A DNA stretch of 64,000 nucleotides, taken from NCBI GenBank assembly GCA_008711295.1, contig VUYV01000069.1, forward strand, positions 2,338,909 through 2,402,908, given 5' to 3'. This DNA is from Anarhynchus alexandrinus (taxonomy: Eukaryota; Chordata; Aves; Charadriiformes; Charadriidae). The notes under the pieces are model-generated. The model ran no database searches. It had not been told where the DNA came from and saw nothing but the letters and a program-made list of their open reading frames with translations. The position numbers were made by a program, and so were the translations under genes. Of this stretch, positions 51,038 through 62,288 are shown piece after piece; the stretch's first letter is position 1, and the number at the start of each line of letters is the position of its first letter.

Positions 51038-51825
51038 AACCTCATGATATTCAACAAGGCCAAGTGCAAGGTCCTGCACGTGGGTCAAGACAATCCCAAG
51101 CACAAATACAGGCTGAGTCGAGAATGTGTTGAGAGCAGCCCTGAGGAGGACTTGGGGGTGTTGGTTGACAAAAAGCTCAACGTGAGCCAACAACATGTAC
51201 TTGCAGCTCAGAAAGCCAACTGCATTCTGGGCTGCATCAAAAGAAGCGTGGCCACCAGGTCAAGGGAGGTGATTCTTCCCCTCTACTCTGCTCTCGTGAG
51301 ACCCCACTTGGAGTATTGTGTCCAGCTCTGGAGTCCCCAACATAAGAAGGACATGGACTTGTTGGAGCAAGTCCAGAGGAAGGCCACAAAGATGATCAGG
51401 GGGGTGGAACACCTCCCCTATGAAGACAGGCTGAGAGAGTTGAGATTGTTTAGCCTAGAGAACAGAGCTCAGGGGAAACCTTACAGCGGCCTTCCAGTAC
51501 CTAAAGGAGGCCTACAGGAAAGATGGGGAGGGACTCTTTATCAGGGAGTGTAGTGATAGCACAAGGGGTAATGGTTTTAAACTTAAATAGGATAGATTTA
51601 GAGAAGATATTAGGAAGAAATTCTTTACTCTGAGGGTGGTGAGGCACTGGAACAGGTTGCCCAGAGAAGTTGTGGAGGACCCATCCCTGGAAGTGTTCAA
51701 GGCCAGGTTGAATGGGGCTTTGAGTAACCTGGTCTAGTGGAAGGTGTCCCTACCCACAGCAGGGGAGTTGGAACCAGATGATCTTCAAGGTCCCTTCCAG
51801 CTCAAACCATTCTATGATTCTATGA
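51038..51825 (+). mobile_element. CR1 LINE, 0.79 kb, 5'-truncated
   Basis: Plus-strand copy starting at AACCTCATGATATTCAACAA and ending with CCATTCTATGATTCTATGA, a full CR1 tail. It carries the C-terminal third of ORF2 and the whole 3' UTR (GGTGTCCCTACCCACAGCAG). Its tail groups it with the copies at 2714, 39040 and 53769. Confidence 0.97.
51044..51553 (+). pseudogene. CR1 ORF2 C-terminal fragment
   Basis: The frame starts inside ORF2 just after the RT palm ([20 protein letters not shown]) and continues through [28 protein letters not shown] and [13 protein letters not shown] to LRLFSLEN. It then shifts frame near 51462 (AQGKPYSGL instead of the expected RRLRGDL continuation), and its last 30 residues are out of frame. 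The ATG at 51044 is an internal methionine by chance. The RT catalytic part is missing by truncation. Confidence 0.92.
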
Positions 51826-53768
51826 CAGGATTATATGCTGAAGAGATTAAATTAGAATCCTGTTAAAAAAAAAAAATAGCTAAGAGTGAAACATTGTTCA
51901 AATAAGGTTTTTTCCCCTTTTTTAAAATCTGAGTTTACTGAAATGTAATTTCTTTAACTGCTTTTCAGCTACACAGCTAAGTATTAACAGAAGACTTGCC
52001 ATCGTTACCATTGCAAACAGATGTTTATATGCCTTTTTTAAACCTAAGTATGGAAAGCCAATAAAGAGGAATTAAGCCTGTTGATATTCACTTTTAAGGT
52101 GCCTCAGTCAGAGAACAGAATCCAAAGTACAAAGGTAGAAATACAAAGTCAGGCAAAGACTATGAAAGGTTATTAGTTTTCACAAATAAAAGCAGGTGTT
52201 TCACAAAGGTAGTTAAAAAATCCGCATTTCTTATTTGTTACAGTGATAAAGCAAAAAAGGAAAATGCCCAACTAATTGGATAGTTAGGTAATCTCCTGGA
52301 ACAATTTATCTTCAATATATACTGAATATTTTAACAATATATATGTCAGTATATATGAGCCTAAGAGAGAAACGTTACGGTTTTAATGATAGTAATCAAA
52401 TCTAGAAAACAGGCCTGCCTTTTGCTTGTGGTAAACTATTATTTTAATAATTTCTAGAAGAAGTAAGGAAATACAAGACAGAAAGGAAACTCAAATTAAG
52501 AAGCCAGCTATAACTCTTCACATTTTTCTTTAATAATCATAATGTTTATCTGCATAAGTTTTTCCCGTTTCCCAATTTAATAGAACAGAATACGCTGTAA
52601 ACTGACAAAAGTATTTCTGAAGTGCCAGCAGAAACAAAAAAAGGTTCAGTCTTAATTAACATATTATTTGCAAACTTCCAATAAATTTCATCGTTTTCAG
52701 TTTCTGTCAGATTTCTGTCCCAAAATTCCATCTGTACTGAAATGTTTCATATAACTAAAAAAGGAAGGAAAGCATCACGAAAATAAATTTACTAACCTTT
52801 CAGTTCCAAAGCTATATGCAGAAGCAAAGCTTGAAGAAGAGAAATAATCAGATAATCCATTCAGTAATTTCACACACATGTAATCTAGCCACTGAAAAGA
52901 ATCTGGCTGCACATTTGTTTTTAAAATTTCAGTGAAAACTACAAACAAGTCAGGTTCACTGAACATACATACTAAATCTGGAATATTGATTACTAGATCA
53001 AATCAGTCCTAAAACTGTTTTCATCATTTTGAAATGGAAGTATCATCACCTCATTTTGGTTCTATTTTATAGATGGACAGAGACCTCAGATTTCCGTATA
53101 TTTCATGAGTTAGTAATAAAGAAATAGCAAATCACTCTTGTGATCAAACAACATGACTAAGGGAAGAAGGGAAAAAAAAAGGATAGAGGTGTGATATTTT
53201 GAGATATGGAAAACCAGACTTTCAGGAAAATGCTATTAAGACTGCAGAAGCAACCAATTGTTGACAAATTGCTAAAACTCAGACAAAAATCTTGAACCCA
53301 ATCTGCCAGTGAGTCTGAAGTACATTACAGTCTGAAGTACAGTCTGAAACTTCGTACCAGTGAGACCCCTTAGTCACAATACACCTCATGAATTAGACCA
53401 GATACTGTGAGAGTTAATGTTATCTGTCAACAGCTTTCAAAATGAATGCCAGCAAGTGAAATACATATATGCATATTTTAAAGCAAGTTACAGCTGACTT
53501 GGTTTACAATATGCATCAACTCAGTATTAAAATAATAATACAAAATGAAAAATAGTACAAAAACAAACACACACCCGTGAAAAAACTCTGTGAACTCCAC
53601 AGGTAAAAACATCCCATGTATGCCACTTCTCATGGTCTATTTTACATTAAGAGACAAATTAAGTGTATGTGCCTGTAAACCGCTACCATAAAGTAAGTTT
53701 CTATACACAATAAGGTTTTCACAGCCAGTATTTATCCAAAAAATTCAAGACTGTCCCTCAGAACATAG
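51826..53768. other. Unique non-coding stretch between CR1 copies
   Basis: AT-rich sequence with no gene. A short threefold repeat of AGTCTGAA(GTAC) lies at 53312-53351. Minus-strand frames at 52546-52731 and 52775-52966 have no recognised content. Confidence 0.55.
53312..53351. repeat. Irregular short tandem repeat (AGTCTGAAGTAC)
   Basis: AGTCTGAAGTACATTAC, then AGTCTGAAGTAC, then AGTCTGAAACT: three imperfect copies in a row. Confidence 0.8.
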
Positions 53769-54239
53769 GACATGGACCTGCTGGAGCGTGTCCAGAGGAG
53801 GGCCACGAGGATGATCCGAGGGCTGGAGCACCTCTCCTATGAGGAGAGGCTGAGAGAGTTGGGGCTGTTCAGCCTGGAGAAGAGAAGGCTCCAGGGAGAT
53901 CTTATTGCGGCCTTCCAAAGGGGGCCTACAGGAGAGCTGGGGAAGGACTTTTTACTAGGGCATGTAGTGACAGGACAAGGGGGAATGGCTTCAAACTGGA
54001 AGAGGGCAGGTTTAGACTGAACATTAGGAAGAAGTTTTTCACTATGAGGGTGGTAAGGCACTGGAACAGGTTGCCCAGAGAGGTTGTTGAGGCCCCATCC
54101 CTGAAGGTGTTCAAGGCCAGGCTGGACATAGCCTTGGGCAGCCTGGTCTAGTGGGAGGTGTCCCTGCCTATGGCAGGGGGGTTGGAACTCGACGATCTTC
54201 AAGGCCCTTTCCAACCTAAACCATTCTATGATTCTATAA
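53769..54239 (+). mobile_element. CR1 LINE, 5'-truncated, young-looking
   Basis: A GC-rich plus-strand copy starts at GACATGGACCTGCTGGAGCG and ends with CCATTCTATGATTCTATAA. It covers the last part of ORF2 and the 3' UTR (GTCCCTGCCTATGGCAGG). The sequence stays close to what I know of bird CR1, and its CpG content (GCGTGTCC, CCACGAGG, ATCCGAGG) is largely retained, which suggests a more recent insertion than most other copies here. Confidence 0.95.
53772..54020 (+). pseudogene. CR1 ORF2 C-terminal fragment
   Basis: Reads [37 protein letters not shown] and [10 protein letters not shown] small deletion removes the YLKGG-type segment and shifts the frame ([11 protein letters not shown]), giving an early stop at 54020. 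It is a truncated remnant only. Confidence 0.9.
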
Positions 54240-54539
54240 CGCAAAGTAGTTTGAAGATAGTTACAAAAGCAATCACACTGAGAAGGATTTCTTTCAAGCA
54301 TTTTTTTCATATCACCACAAAATGCACACATTTTGTTTCTTCACAATTCAAGGAGGAAATTACAGCATATTCTAGTATGCAAAGCTGCATAGTGATAAGT
54401 ATAGCTTTTTACGAAGCTGTCCCAAATTTTAAAAAGAAAAAAGCTTTTGTGCATTTAGTAACAAACTTATCAGATTAGAAATGCCTTGATAATTTTACAG
54501 CACTTCATAATATTATGTGACACTACGAATAGTTTTTAC

Positions 54540-54582
54540 ATATATATACACACACTTATATACACATGTACACATACACATC
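54540..54582. repeat. TA/CA microsatellite
   Basis: Alternating pyrimidine-purine sequence (ATATATATACACACAC, then CACATGTACACATACACATC). Simple repeat. Confidence 0.8.
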
Positions 54583-55519
54583 ACAAATGTCACTTTTTCT
54601 TGCAGTTGAGTGAAAAAAAAAAAACTATGAAAGGTGTGGGAGGAAGGATGACAAATATTGAGTTCCTTGAAGCTGTCTCAGGCTCAAAAAGATAAAGAGC
54701 TGAACACAGTGTAGTTGATTGAATAATTTTGATTATTTTTTTTTCTGATGAATAGTACACACAGACACAAAAGCCTTTAAAAAGAAAAAGAACCTCTATT
54801 ACTTACAAAGTGTATTGGGAAGTTGCACAACACTTCCCAAAGCTATACGATGTATACAATCAAAAGTTACATTGAGACCCAAATCCTCAGGTTTTCTTCT
54901 AGGCCCAGGATAACACGTGCTAACTACACTCTAAAATGATTTAGTATTCCCATTTGGATTTTCTTGCCCAGAGCAGTCATTTTCCCCCTCTGGGGTCACT
55001 CCTGTAACAAAACAGGAGGCAAAACGTACCAAGTTGCAACTTCCGTAATTTACCAAAACAGAGAGAAGCCCTATGTCATCCTCATGATGCTGGGACCTAA
55101 AGGAAGAAAACAACACCGTTTTTTCCATAATACAAGGGTAATTTTCCAACACTTGTCACTACCACTCTCTAACCTGAGAACTCCAGGTGCTATTTAGTAG
55201 TGCAAGAGCTACCTGATGCACCACTGCCTTGAAGTAACAGTCCTTTTTCAGTTACACTGGGAAACGATGATTTTTTTTGTGGTGTAGTAGGTAATGCATA
55301 AAATCCCAGACTACGCCAAGCAGAATGATATTTTTCTAGGTTTTGCTGATCATGCTTACAGCTTAAAATGTCAGCCTTCAGATTTCACAACATTATACAA
55401 AATGAATTCTACACCTTCTCCTAATGTAGTCCTCAGCATTTTCTCCACAGAGAAGAGAACCAATCAAGCCACAAAATCATGCTACCTCCTACAATAGTTC
55501 CATCTGATGGGGAAAAGAA

Positions 55520-55575
55520 AAGGAGAAAAAAAACCCAGCCAACCCACAAACCAAAAATACAACAAAAAACCTTCT
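55520..55575. repeat. A-rich low-complexity tract
   Basis: AAAAAAACCCAGCC, AAACCAAAAATAC and AACAAAAAACC words. Simple sequence. Confidence 0.7.
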
Positions 55576-56359
55576 AACAATCATACAAACATGCATCCTA
55601 ATGCAATCATTTGATTCTGTCTTCCTCATGTGCTAGAAAAAAAAAACAACAACACATAATTAATTTACTCTATGTTATATACAGTCCACTGTTCCACTCA
55701 CATTAAAACCAGCAAAGATCATTACAGATACTTATTACTGGGTTTTAAGTAGAATAGACCACTGTTCTCAATTTAGAAAATCAAATGACACTAACCATAC
55801 TATTATACTACATACTGGTTACCAGTCATTCAAGTTTTCTTTATAGATCAAAACTTCATTTCATATAAACATATTTTTCAGTTTGGCTTTTTGCCAGGTC
55901 ATCTGCAGGCATTCAATTTGGAAAACATGTTTTTTAAGAATCTTCTACTAAGACTTGGAAATTTAAGCAAAGAACTACAAATAAAAAAAAAAAACCCACA
56001 GTCACAAGTATCTCCAAGTCAAAGCGATAGTTATCCTCTATTTGACTTTACTGAGTTTAGGTTAATGACCTGTAACTTAGTCATCTACAAAGGAGAGCTA
56101 TTTTAATTGCACTACAAAATATATTAAGTTACCGTGTTATACCTGAAAGTCTTACTACAATAATATTACCTGAAATTTTTCTAACTCTGAAAAAGAACAT
56201 GAAAGTAAATAACGATCATGCAATTTTTCCTGTCTCTCACAACACTCTTGTATCAATGTCAGGACATTGCAGTCTGGATGGATGGAAAACCAAACAGATT
56301 GAAAAAAAAAACAAAAAAAAATGGTTGGATAATCAGGTTCAGAGGGTAGTGGTTCATGG

Positions 56360-56713
56360 GTGATAATCTGCCTGGGAGCCAGTAACAAACGAAGTACTGC
56401 AGATGTCTATCCAGTCCTGTTCAACTTCTTTATCGGTCACCTGGAAGTGACAGAGTGCATTCTCATCAACTTTGCAGATGACACCAAATCGTGGGGATCA
56501 GTTGATACACTCACAGACAGGGAATCTAAAAATTCTGTCTCCAGTTTTGAGACCCCAAGAAAAGGAAAGACATTGATAAAGTGGAGCATGTTCAGCAGAG
56601 GGCCACCAAGCTGGTCAGGGGCTGGTGCACTAGCCCTGAGAGAAGCAGCTAAGAGAACAAGCTTGCTCAGCCTGGAGAAGAGATGGCTCCAGGTGGACTT
56701 AGCAGCATGCTAA
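56360..56713 (+). pseudogene. CR1 ORF2 fragment with RT active-site box
   Basis: The frame keeps FNFFIGHLEVTECI and INFADDTKSWGSVDTL, the palm segment with the YxDD-type box of LINE reverse transcriptases. After SVDTLTDRE the sequence is deleted and joined to a downstream part (SLLSLEKRWLQVDL). The SGVPQG segment is missing at the left side. It is not functional. Confidence 0.8.
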
Positions 56714-56925
56714 TACCTACAAGCTTATCAGAAAGACACAGCCAGGGTCTTCACACTGGAACATGGTGAGTGGACAAGAGACAATGGACATAAATTGAAA
56801 CAAGACAGGTTCAGACTGGGTATAAGGAGAAACTTTTTCCAAGTGAGGACAGACAGGCAGTGGAAGAGGCTTGTCCAGAGAGGTTATACAGTCTCCATCT
56901 TCAGAAGTCTTTAAGACCCAACTGG
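56371..56925 (+). mobile_element. Old CR1 copy, left part (split by an LTR-like insertion)
   Basis: Plus-strand CR1 begins near GGGAGCCAGTAACAAACGAA and includes the RT palm with an intact FADD box (56471-56482, INFADDTKS). Internal deletions then jump to the C-terminal region (AGCCTGGAGAAGAGATGGCT). The 3' part continues in GTCTTTAAGACCCAACTGG, where an LTR-like sequence interrupts it. The rest of this CR1 resumes at 57458. It belongs to an older CR1 type than the copies at 51038 and 53769, judged by its diverged 3' end. Confidence 0.85.
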
Positions 56926-57121
56926 TGTCCTGATTTGAGGTAAAACAGAACCAATTTTCTGTTCGGTAATTTTACTTTGCAGCTAAGCCTCTTCTAACTA
57001 ACTGAACTCTCTGAAACTCTCTGAAATTAACAGCATATTGTAGACACACTGTTTGTTCTCAGAATGATAAAACCTGATTAGCTGTAATTTATGCCAAGGA
57101 ATGGTTTGCAGAGAGTCTCTT

Positions 57122-57202
57122 GCTGGTATGGGCTGCAGAAGGGTTTGTGCTGGTACGGGCGGGGGAGTGGCTTGTGCCAGTACGGGCTGCAGAGGGGCTT
57201 GT
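57122..57202. repeat. 27-bp tandem repeat, three units, within the LTR
   Basis: Units at 57122-57148, 57149-57175 and 57176-57202 share TGCTGGTAcGGGC...GGCTTG. The GC-rich units contrast with the AT-rich surroundings. In one minus-strand frame they give a 9-residue repeat (AQAPLQPVL-like), which is a by-product of the DNA repeat, not evidence of a protein. Confidence 0.9.
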
Positions 57203-57358
57203 GCCATGAGACCATACTGTGTTTTGATCGAATGAGTCTGGTTTACAAAAGTAAATGCATAGATTAATCTGCACAGACGGGTGCCTTTCTGGAAGACAGA
57301 AATATAACTGCCTATGTTCTGTTCCTCTCTCCTCTAAACACTCATAAACATTCGTAAG

Positions 57359-57401
57359 TCTCTCTCTCTCTCTCTCTCTCACCCCTCTCCTTGGAGAGGG
57401 G
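57359..57401. repeat. TC microsatellite with adjacent perfect hairpin
   Basis: Eleven TC units (57359-57380) are followed by A, then CCCCTCTCC (57382-57390) and GGAGAGGGG (57393-57401), a perfect 9-bp inverted repeat with a 2-base spacer. Confidence 0.9.
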
Positions 57402-57457
57402 GTGGGGGACAGTACCTGTCCTTTGCCTCAGTGGCCAGTCCGGCCCAAACCACGACA

Positions 57458-57580
57458 ACTAAAGCCCAGTAGAACCTGGTCTGACATCACAGTTGGCCCT
57501 GCTTTGAGTACGAGGTTGGACCTCAAGAGCTCCATTCCAACCCGAATTACCCTGTGATCAAGGATGTGATCCTACGATCT
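57458..57580 (+). mobile_element. Old CR1 copy, right part (3' end)
   Basis: After the LTR-like insertion the sequence continues as the CR1 3' end: AAAGCCCAGTAGAACCTGGT, then CTGACATCACAGTTGGCCCT, TTTGAGTACGAGGTTGGACC and a decayed tail (CCTGTGATCAAGGATGTGAT). It is in the same orientation as, and in register with, the part ending at 56925, so the two halves are one insertion. Confidence 0.85.
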
Positions 57581-60500
57581 ACGTCTTCAAGTTTAGTGAA
57601 GATAAAAAGACATGTATACTTGCCTTAACAAAACGTCCAACTTTTTTAGGTTTCTTATACATAGTCAGGCTTATGCTCAGAGTATGGAGTGTTTTGAGTA
57701 ATTTCTACTAAGTAAAGTAAAAGGAATGGTCAAAGAAGTGGCTACTCTCCCCACTTCTTTGCCTCGACCTCACCTCTAGTATAAGTCAAAGTTGTCTGCA
57801 GAATTGCTCTTTACTTTCAACAGCTGGACAAGCTGTCTGAAATATATGGCAAGTAAGTCTCAAGGCATCATTCTGCAGACATAAAAGGCAGATCCATCCT
57901 TTTAAGCCAGTATCTCAAAAGAAGAAAGATAAAGAAGCCAGTCCAAAAAATTTGCATCTGTGGGGAATTCATTCAGAGTAGGCATATCACCAAGAATGCT
58001 GATAAAATTCTCATGTAAATTCACTGTGCAGTCTGAACAATACAAAGAAAGCATTTCCCTCCCTCCCTCTTCTTCCCTCAACTGGTGTTAGCTTTTAACC
58101 CATCATTAACCATGTAACCCAAAAAGACATATAAAACAGTTTTTCAAGTTTAGCATAAAGTAGTTTATGATATCTTGACATGCTATGGTGCCATTAAAAG
58201 CTTCACATGCAGATAAAAGCTACAAAGTCAAACTCTAAAATAAATTGAATCATCTCTGACAAAAAATGTAAATTAAAATGACAGAGGCATTATTAATATA
58301 AAATCTCACTGGAGAATGCCAGAAAGAATTCTACTTATTCAAGGACACGATCATACAAATTAGAGATGTGAACTGGAAAATGACCCAATATACTAGAAAG
58401 TCTTTCTTCCTGCTGTCAAAAAAAATATTCTACAACATGTATTACCCAGTGTTTTATCCTAGATAGTTAAAAGTAGATTAACTGTTTTCTTAGTGGGATT
58501 CCTGTCACTAAGGTGAGGATTCCCAGTTCAAGAGTCATGGCCCAACAGCACCACAGGCAAGTTACAGAGGGTCACAATCACTCTGCCATGTTAAGCGGAA
58601 AAGGTCCTACTGTAAGCAGAGAAGCATACCAACAGGAAAAAAATATTGATATTAAAAAGATGAGAACGATATGCTGGCACATAGTTGTGCTTGCAGAAAC
58701 TCACATCATTTTCACAATAAGTAATTGGTTAATTCTGGTAACTTCTGTATTAGTCCCAAACAAGTTGTAATTTTCAGGTGGACAACATGATGTTAGAGGG
58801 TTTCTATAGTGGAGGATAGGCCAAAGAGAACAACCCTGCTTTCACATTCATAAACTTAATATCGCATTTCACAGTTCTACAAAATAAAAATTACCATTTT
58901 TATAAACTTCAGAGCACAAGGAACACAGAGCACTTGCTGACAAGCCATTAAGTGCAGCACTGCTACTGCCTATTTTATTGGTTCATTATCATCTCTCATC
59001 TACAGTGCTCTATTTTTGACTATTTGACGGAAACAGAACGCATGCCATATGTCAGCAGGATATAACAAATACCAGTACCATCCCATAGATCTTCCCAATC
59101 AACAATCACTCACACAAATAGCTCTGGATAGCTTCTCTTCAGCTATTTCTCTTTGTGCATTTAGCGTCCTTATGTCTGGCCTGAACTAAGCTGTATCCAT
59201 TATTAGTACTTTAACTACCATTTTTGGTTATGCAAAATACTACATTCAACCGCAGTCATGAAGTTTGTTGCCAGAAGTAAGTACACCAATCCCAATTTTC
59301 TCCTGAGAGTTTAAGTGCAATGACAGTGAAAGATCTCTAGGAAGTCTGCCTATTTCCATCTATTAGAATTTAAATGCTAGAAAAGCATCGTCTGATTCAT
59401 GTTAAGCTCTTTCAGTACTACAAATACTTTCCCTTCTAAAACACTGAATTTCCACATTTGTGCTAGAACATAATATAAGGCTGCAACTTACAAATCCCTA
59501 AGGGAATCATGTCAATTGGCATTTTATGAATTAATTCAGTGACCTACAATAATACGAGTTTCTTATGCACAATATTTGTCAGTAGGCAACATGGGAAGTT
59601 CAGAATTCATTTAGAGAGCCCAAGCTTTATAGAGGCAAGCAAAAAATATTCTTGAAATGCTTCCTCTAACTTGATAAGTGTCTTCTGGTTAATGTCTGTA
59701 ATATAAGAACAAGGAAAAACTGAATATATGAAAGGGATCTGCATGCAGTATAGTTAATATTTAAAACAGGAAGGAAAAAGGAAAAAAAAATTCATGGCAG
59801 TATACGCCCATCCAGCTACATTATTGACCTGGTAAGACATTCAGAGCTGGTGGAAATTTTGCAAATCTTCTAGAAACTATACCATGGTAGATCTCATACG
59901 TGCTTGCACAGCTCATTTTTAGTCACGATAAAGAAAATTTGCAACCATAAGCAGGTCTTTGGGGACAGAAGGCCCCATCTAAAAAGGCTTAATATCTAAT
60001 TATATCAGCACTCCTTCTGGTCTTGCATTTCACTGAAATGTCAGAGGCAGCACTTCATTGAATGGCTTGTGTAAACGAACCAAGCACCAAGAGTTGCCTA
60101 CAGTTTCCCAGGGTTTGCTGTAGTAAGTAGAAGTTATCTTTAGAAACAGATTTTTTTAAAGTGATTCCCACTCTTTCATGAAGCATGTTATACTGTGCAC
60201 ATGAGTTTGGTTTATCAATAATACAGAGTTAAAGTGGGATGGAGTTATCAAAATTAGGGTTTAGGTATAAATGTATATGAAAACTGAACATGTTCTAAGC
60301 AACGATGAGATACTCATAAAATTATTTCAATATTTGAATGCATTATATTTAATATACTTAACATATATGATGAAACCAAAACATTAAAGTCACATGAAGA
60401 TAGAAGCAAACTAGTCACTACTGAAACCTTAAGGACAAAACTTACAACTTTTAACTTCAAAATACTGCTTATAAAGCTACTCTCAAACATATAAATGACA

Positions 60501-61520
60501 CAGGGAAGAACCAATGGTTTTTGTTATGAAAACAGAATAGCTTACCTCTGAACTATCTATGTAAAATAAAACACGTATAGAAGCAACCTGCAAGTAGTGA
60601 TTATTATTCCAAGAAAAGATAATACAGTAAATATTGTCAACTTTCCTATTTTACCATACAGCCTGAGGCAGCAAACAGTTCAGAAAGTGCTTCATATGCA
60701 ATTGCCATCTGTCCTTCAAGGATAGTCTTCATTTCCAAACAGTACTATAAATATTTGAAATGGTAGATAGGAATTATTTTTGATTCCTACACAGCATTTA
60801 TTAACTCTCCATACTTATCACTGGGCAAATATAACACTTTCTTCCTCAAGGAGGTAAGTAAAAAACTTGCCCACTCAAAATACTCTCCATTTTTTTCCGG
60901 ACTACACATATATATTTAAATCAAGGAGCCTTTGCTATATCTTTGCATAACACCAATTTTCATCTGAATGATATTCTGAAAATTAAGATTCACAGTAACA
61001 TTAAGATATTCGAATTGAATACATTAGTTCAAATACAGCAAAATGGCCACTATCACAGAACAAAGAACTCGAAGAAAAATCTAATATTATGGTAAGACAA
61101 AAAGAATACAAAGGGATTTCCTGCCTAAGATCAGCTTTTTTAAAAAAAAAAATATGTTCTTTACATAATGGTCAGTTTCTGGCTATACAGTCCATTTCAG
61201 TCAGGGAGAGTTGTAGTCTATCCTACAACTTATCCTAATTGTAGTCTATTCCTACAGTTCCAGAAGAATTACTGTCACTTTCTACAAAGTCACATAAATG
61301 TAAGCATCTTCAGGAATAGGCGCTGATCCTTCTTGAGCAACTAGCTGGAAAAATTAGGATATGGTCAGGTGCAGCATCTTCCCTACATCACAGACTCTTA
61401 AACAGGGGGCTTGAACTTCAATAACACTTGCTATTTTAATACTTCTTCTGTTCTCCTCTTAAATAAACAAACACCACAGCGCTACATAGTACCAAATTGG
61501 AACTCACACAAGACTATGTG
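57581..61520. other. Unique AT-rich non-coding stretch
   Basis: I see no gene or RNA. A direct/inverted short repeat around TTGTAGTCTATCCTACA lies at 61210-61256. A pyrimidine-rich piece (TCCCTCCCTCCCTCTTC) lies near 58056. Open frames here are short. Confidence 0.55.
61210..61256. repeat. Short direct repeat with hairpin
   Basis: TTGTAGTCTATCCTACA (61211-61227) recurs as TTGTAGTCTATTCCTACA (61239-61256). Within the first copy GTTGTAG and CTACAAC form a 7-bp inverted repeat. Confidence 0.8.
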
Positions 61521-61680
61521 ATCTTCATTACTGGAGATACTCAAAATGTCTGGTTAAGTCCCTGCGCAACCTGATCTAATTATTAGCTCTTCTTTAAGCA
61601 CGTGTTTGGACCACAGAACTCCAAAGTTGTAAGTCCATAACTCCATAGCTAGGAACTAAACTATTTTATGATTATCAGAG
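61521..61680 (+). mobile_element. Very old CR1 3' end
   Basis: The order of words matches a CR1 3' end in plus orientation: ATCTTCATTACTGGAGATAC, CCTGCGCAACCTGATCTAAT, GCTCTTCTTTAAGCACG, GTTTGGACCACAGAACTCCA, and a degraded tail CTATTTTATGATTATC. Similarity is low and the boundaries are approximate. Confidence 0.7.
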
Positions 61681-62270
61681 AAGTAAGGAAGCCAGACCCC
61701 TAAGAATGAGAGAGAGGGAAAAATAGTAGTGCAGGAACTAAAGGCCACTAACAAGCCAAAACTAGTGTTACACTGATGAATGGTAGGAAGAAAATCAGAT
61801 AAGTATCTGACATCCATATGGGAAAAGCTGGAATCCACCTGAAGTAAAGAATAAATTTCACTGGTAACTACTTTTTTTTATTTTTGCTGAACCTGTACCT
61901 ACTGATGACTTAACCGGTTTCCAAACAGAGCCAGACTGGAAGCGCTAGCTCTGAACTGAAATTGCAATAATACTGAAACCCCCAAAAGAGATACTTTTGA
62001 AAGATTGCAAATGAAACTGCAAAAAGTGAAAGAATTCCTTGAAGAATCTTTTATTCATTTTAAACTAATAAGTCAGAATTATAATTAAGGCACTTGGCAG
62101 ATTTCATTATAACAGATCAGATACTAATTCAGTTCAGATATCCAAAGCTGTGGGGTGGAGCATGAGGGGCAAGGAACTAACAAAAGATATGACTTCACAC
62201 TTGGAAAAGAGTGATATATGATATGGCAGGCTGCAGAAATCACTGAGGATAAAAAGAAAATGCCCAAAAT

Positions 62271-62288
62271 AAAAAAAAAAAAAAAAAA
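62271..62288. repeat. Poly-A tract
   Basis: A-run of about 18, then CACAAAAAACC. Simple sequence. Confidence 0.85.

Larger units (their letters stand above)
54240..56370. other. Unique non-coding stretch
   Basis: I see no gene. It includes a mixed TA/CA microsatellite (54540-54582), an A-run near 54613-54624 and an A-rich tract (55520-55575). Small open frames (54158-54478 starts inside the neighbouring CR1) have no recognised content. Confidence 0.55.
56926..57457. mobile_element. Solo LTR-like insertion inside a CR1
   Basis: The CR1 is interrupted by 532 bases that start TGTCCTGATTTGAGG and end GGCCCAAACCACGACA. The ends form an imperfect inverted repeat with TG...CA termini (TGTCcTGaTTTG against TGTCgTGgTTTG), as retroviral LTRs have. 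The 5' word resembles a bird endogenous-retrovirus LTR start that I know only roughly. No internal retroviral coding region is present, so it would be a solo LTR. A clean target-site duplication is not visible: ACTGG precedes it and ACTAA follows it. It carries a 27-bp tandem repeat, a TC repeat and a hairpin. Strand is uncertain. Confidence 0.7.

Noticed and set aside
53837..54331. Minus-strand 164-codon open frame
   Set aside because: Antisense of a plus-strand CR1 copy. The CR1 motifs read only on the plus strand.
56998..57207. Minus-strand frame with a 9-residue proline-rich repeat
   Set aside because: The repeat is produced by the 27-bp DNA tandem repeat in the LTR. No conserved protein context.
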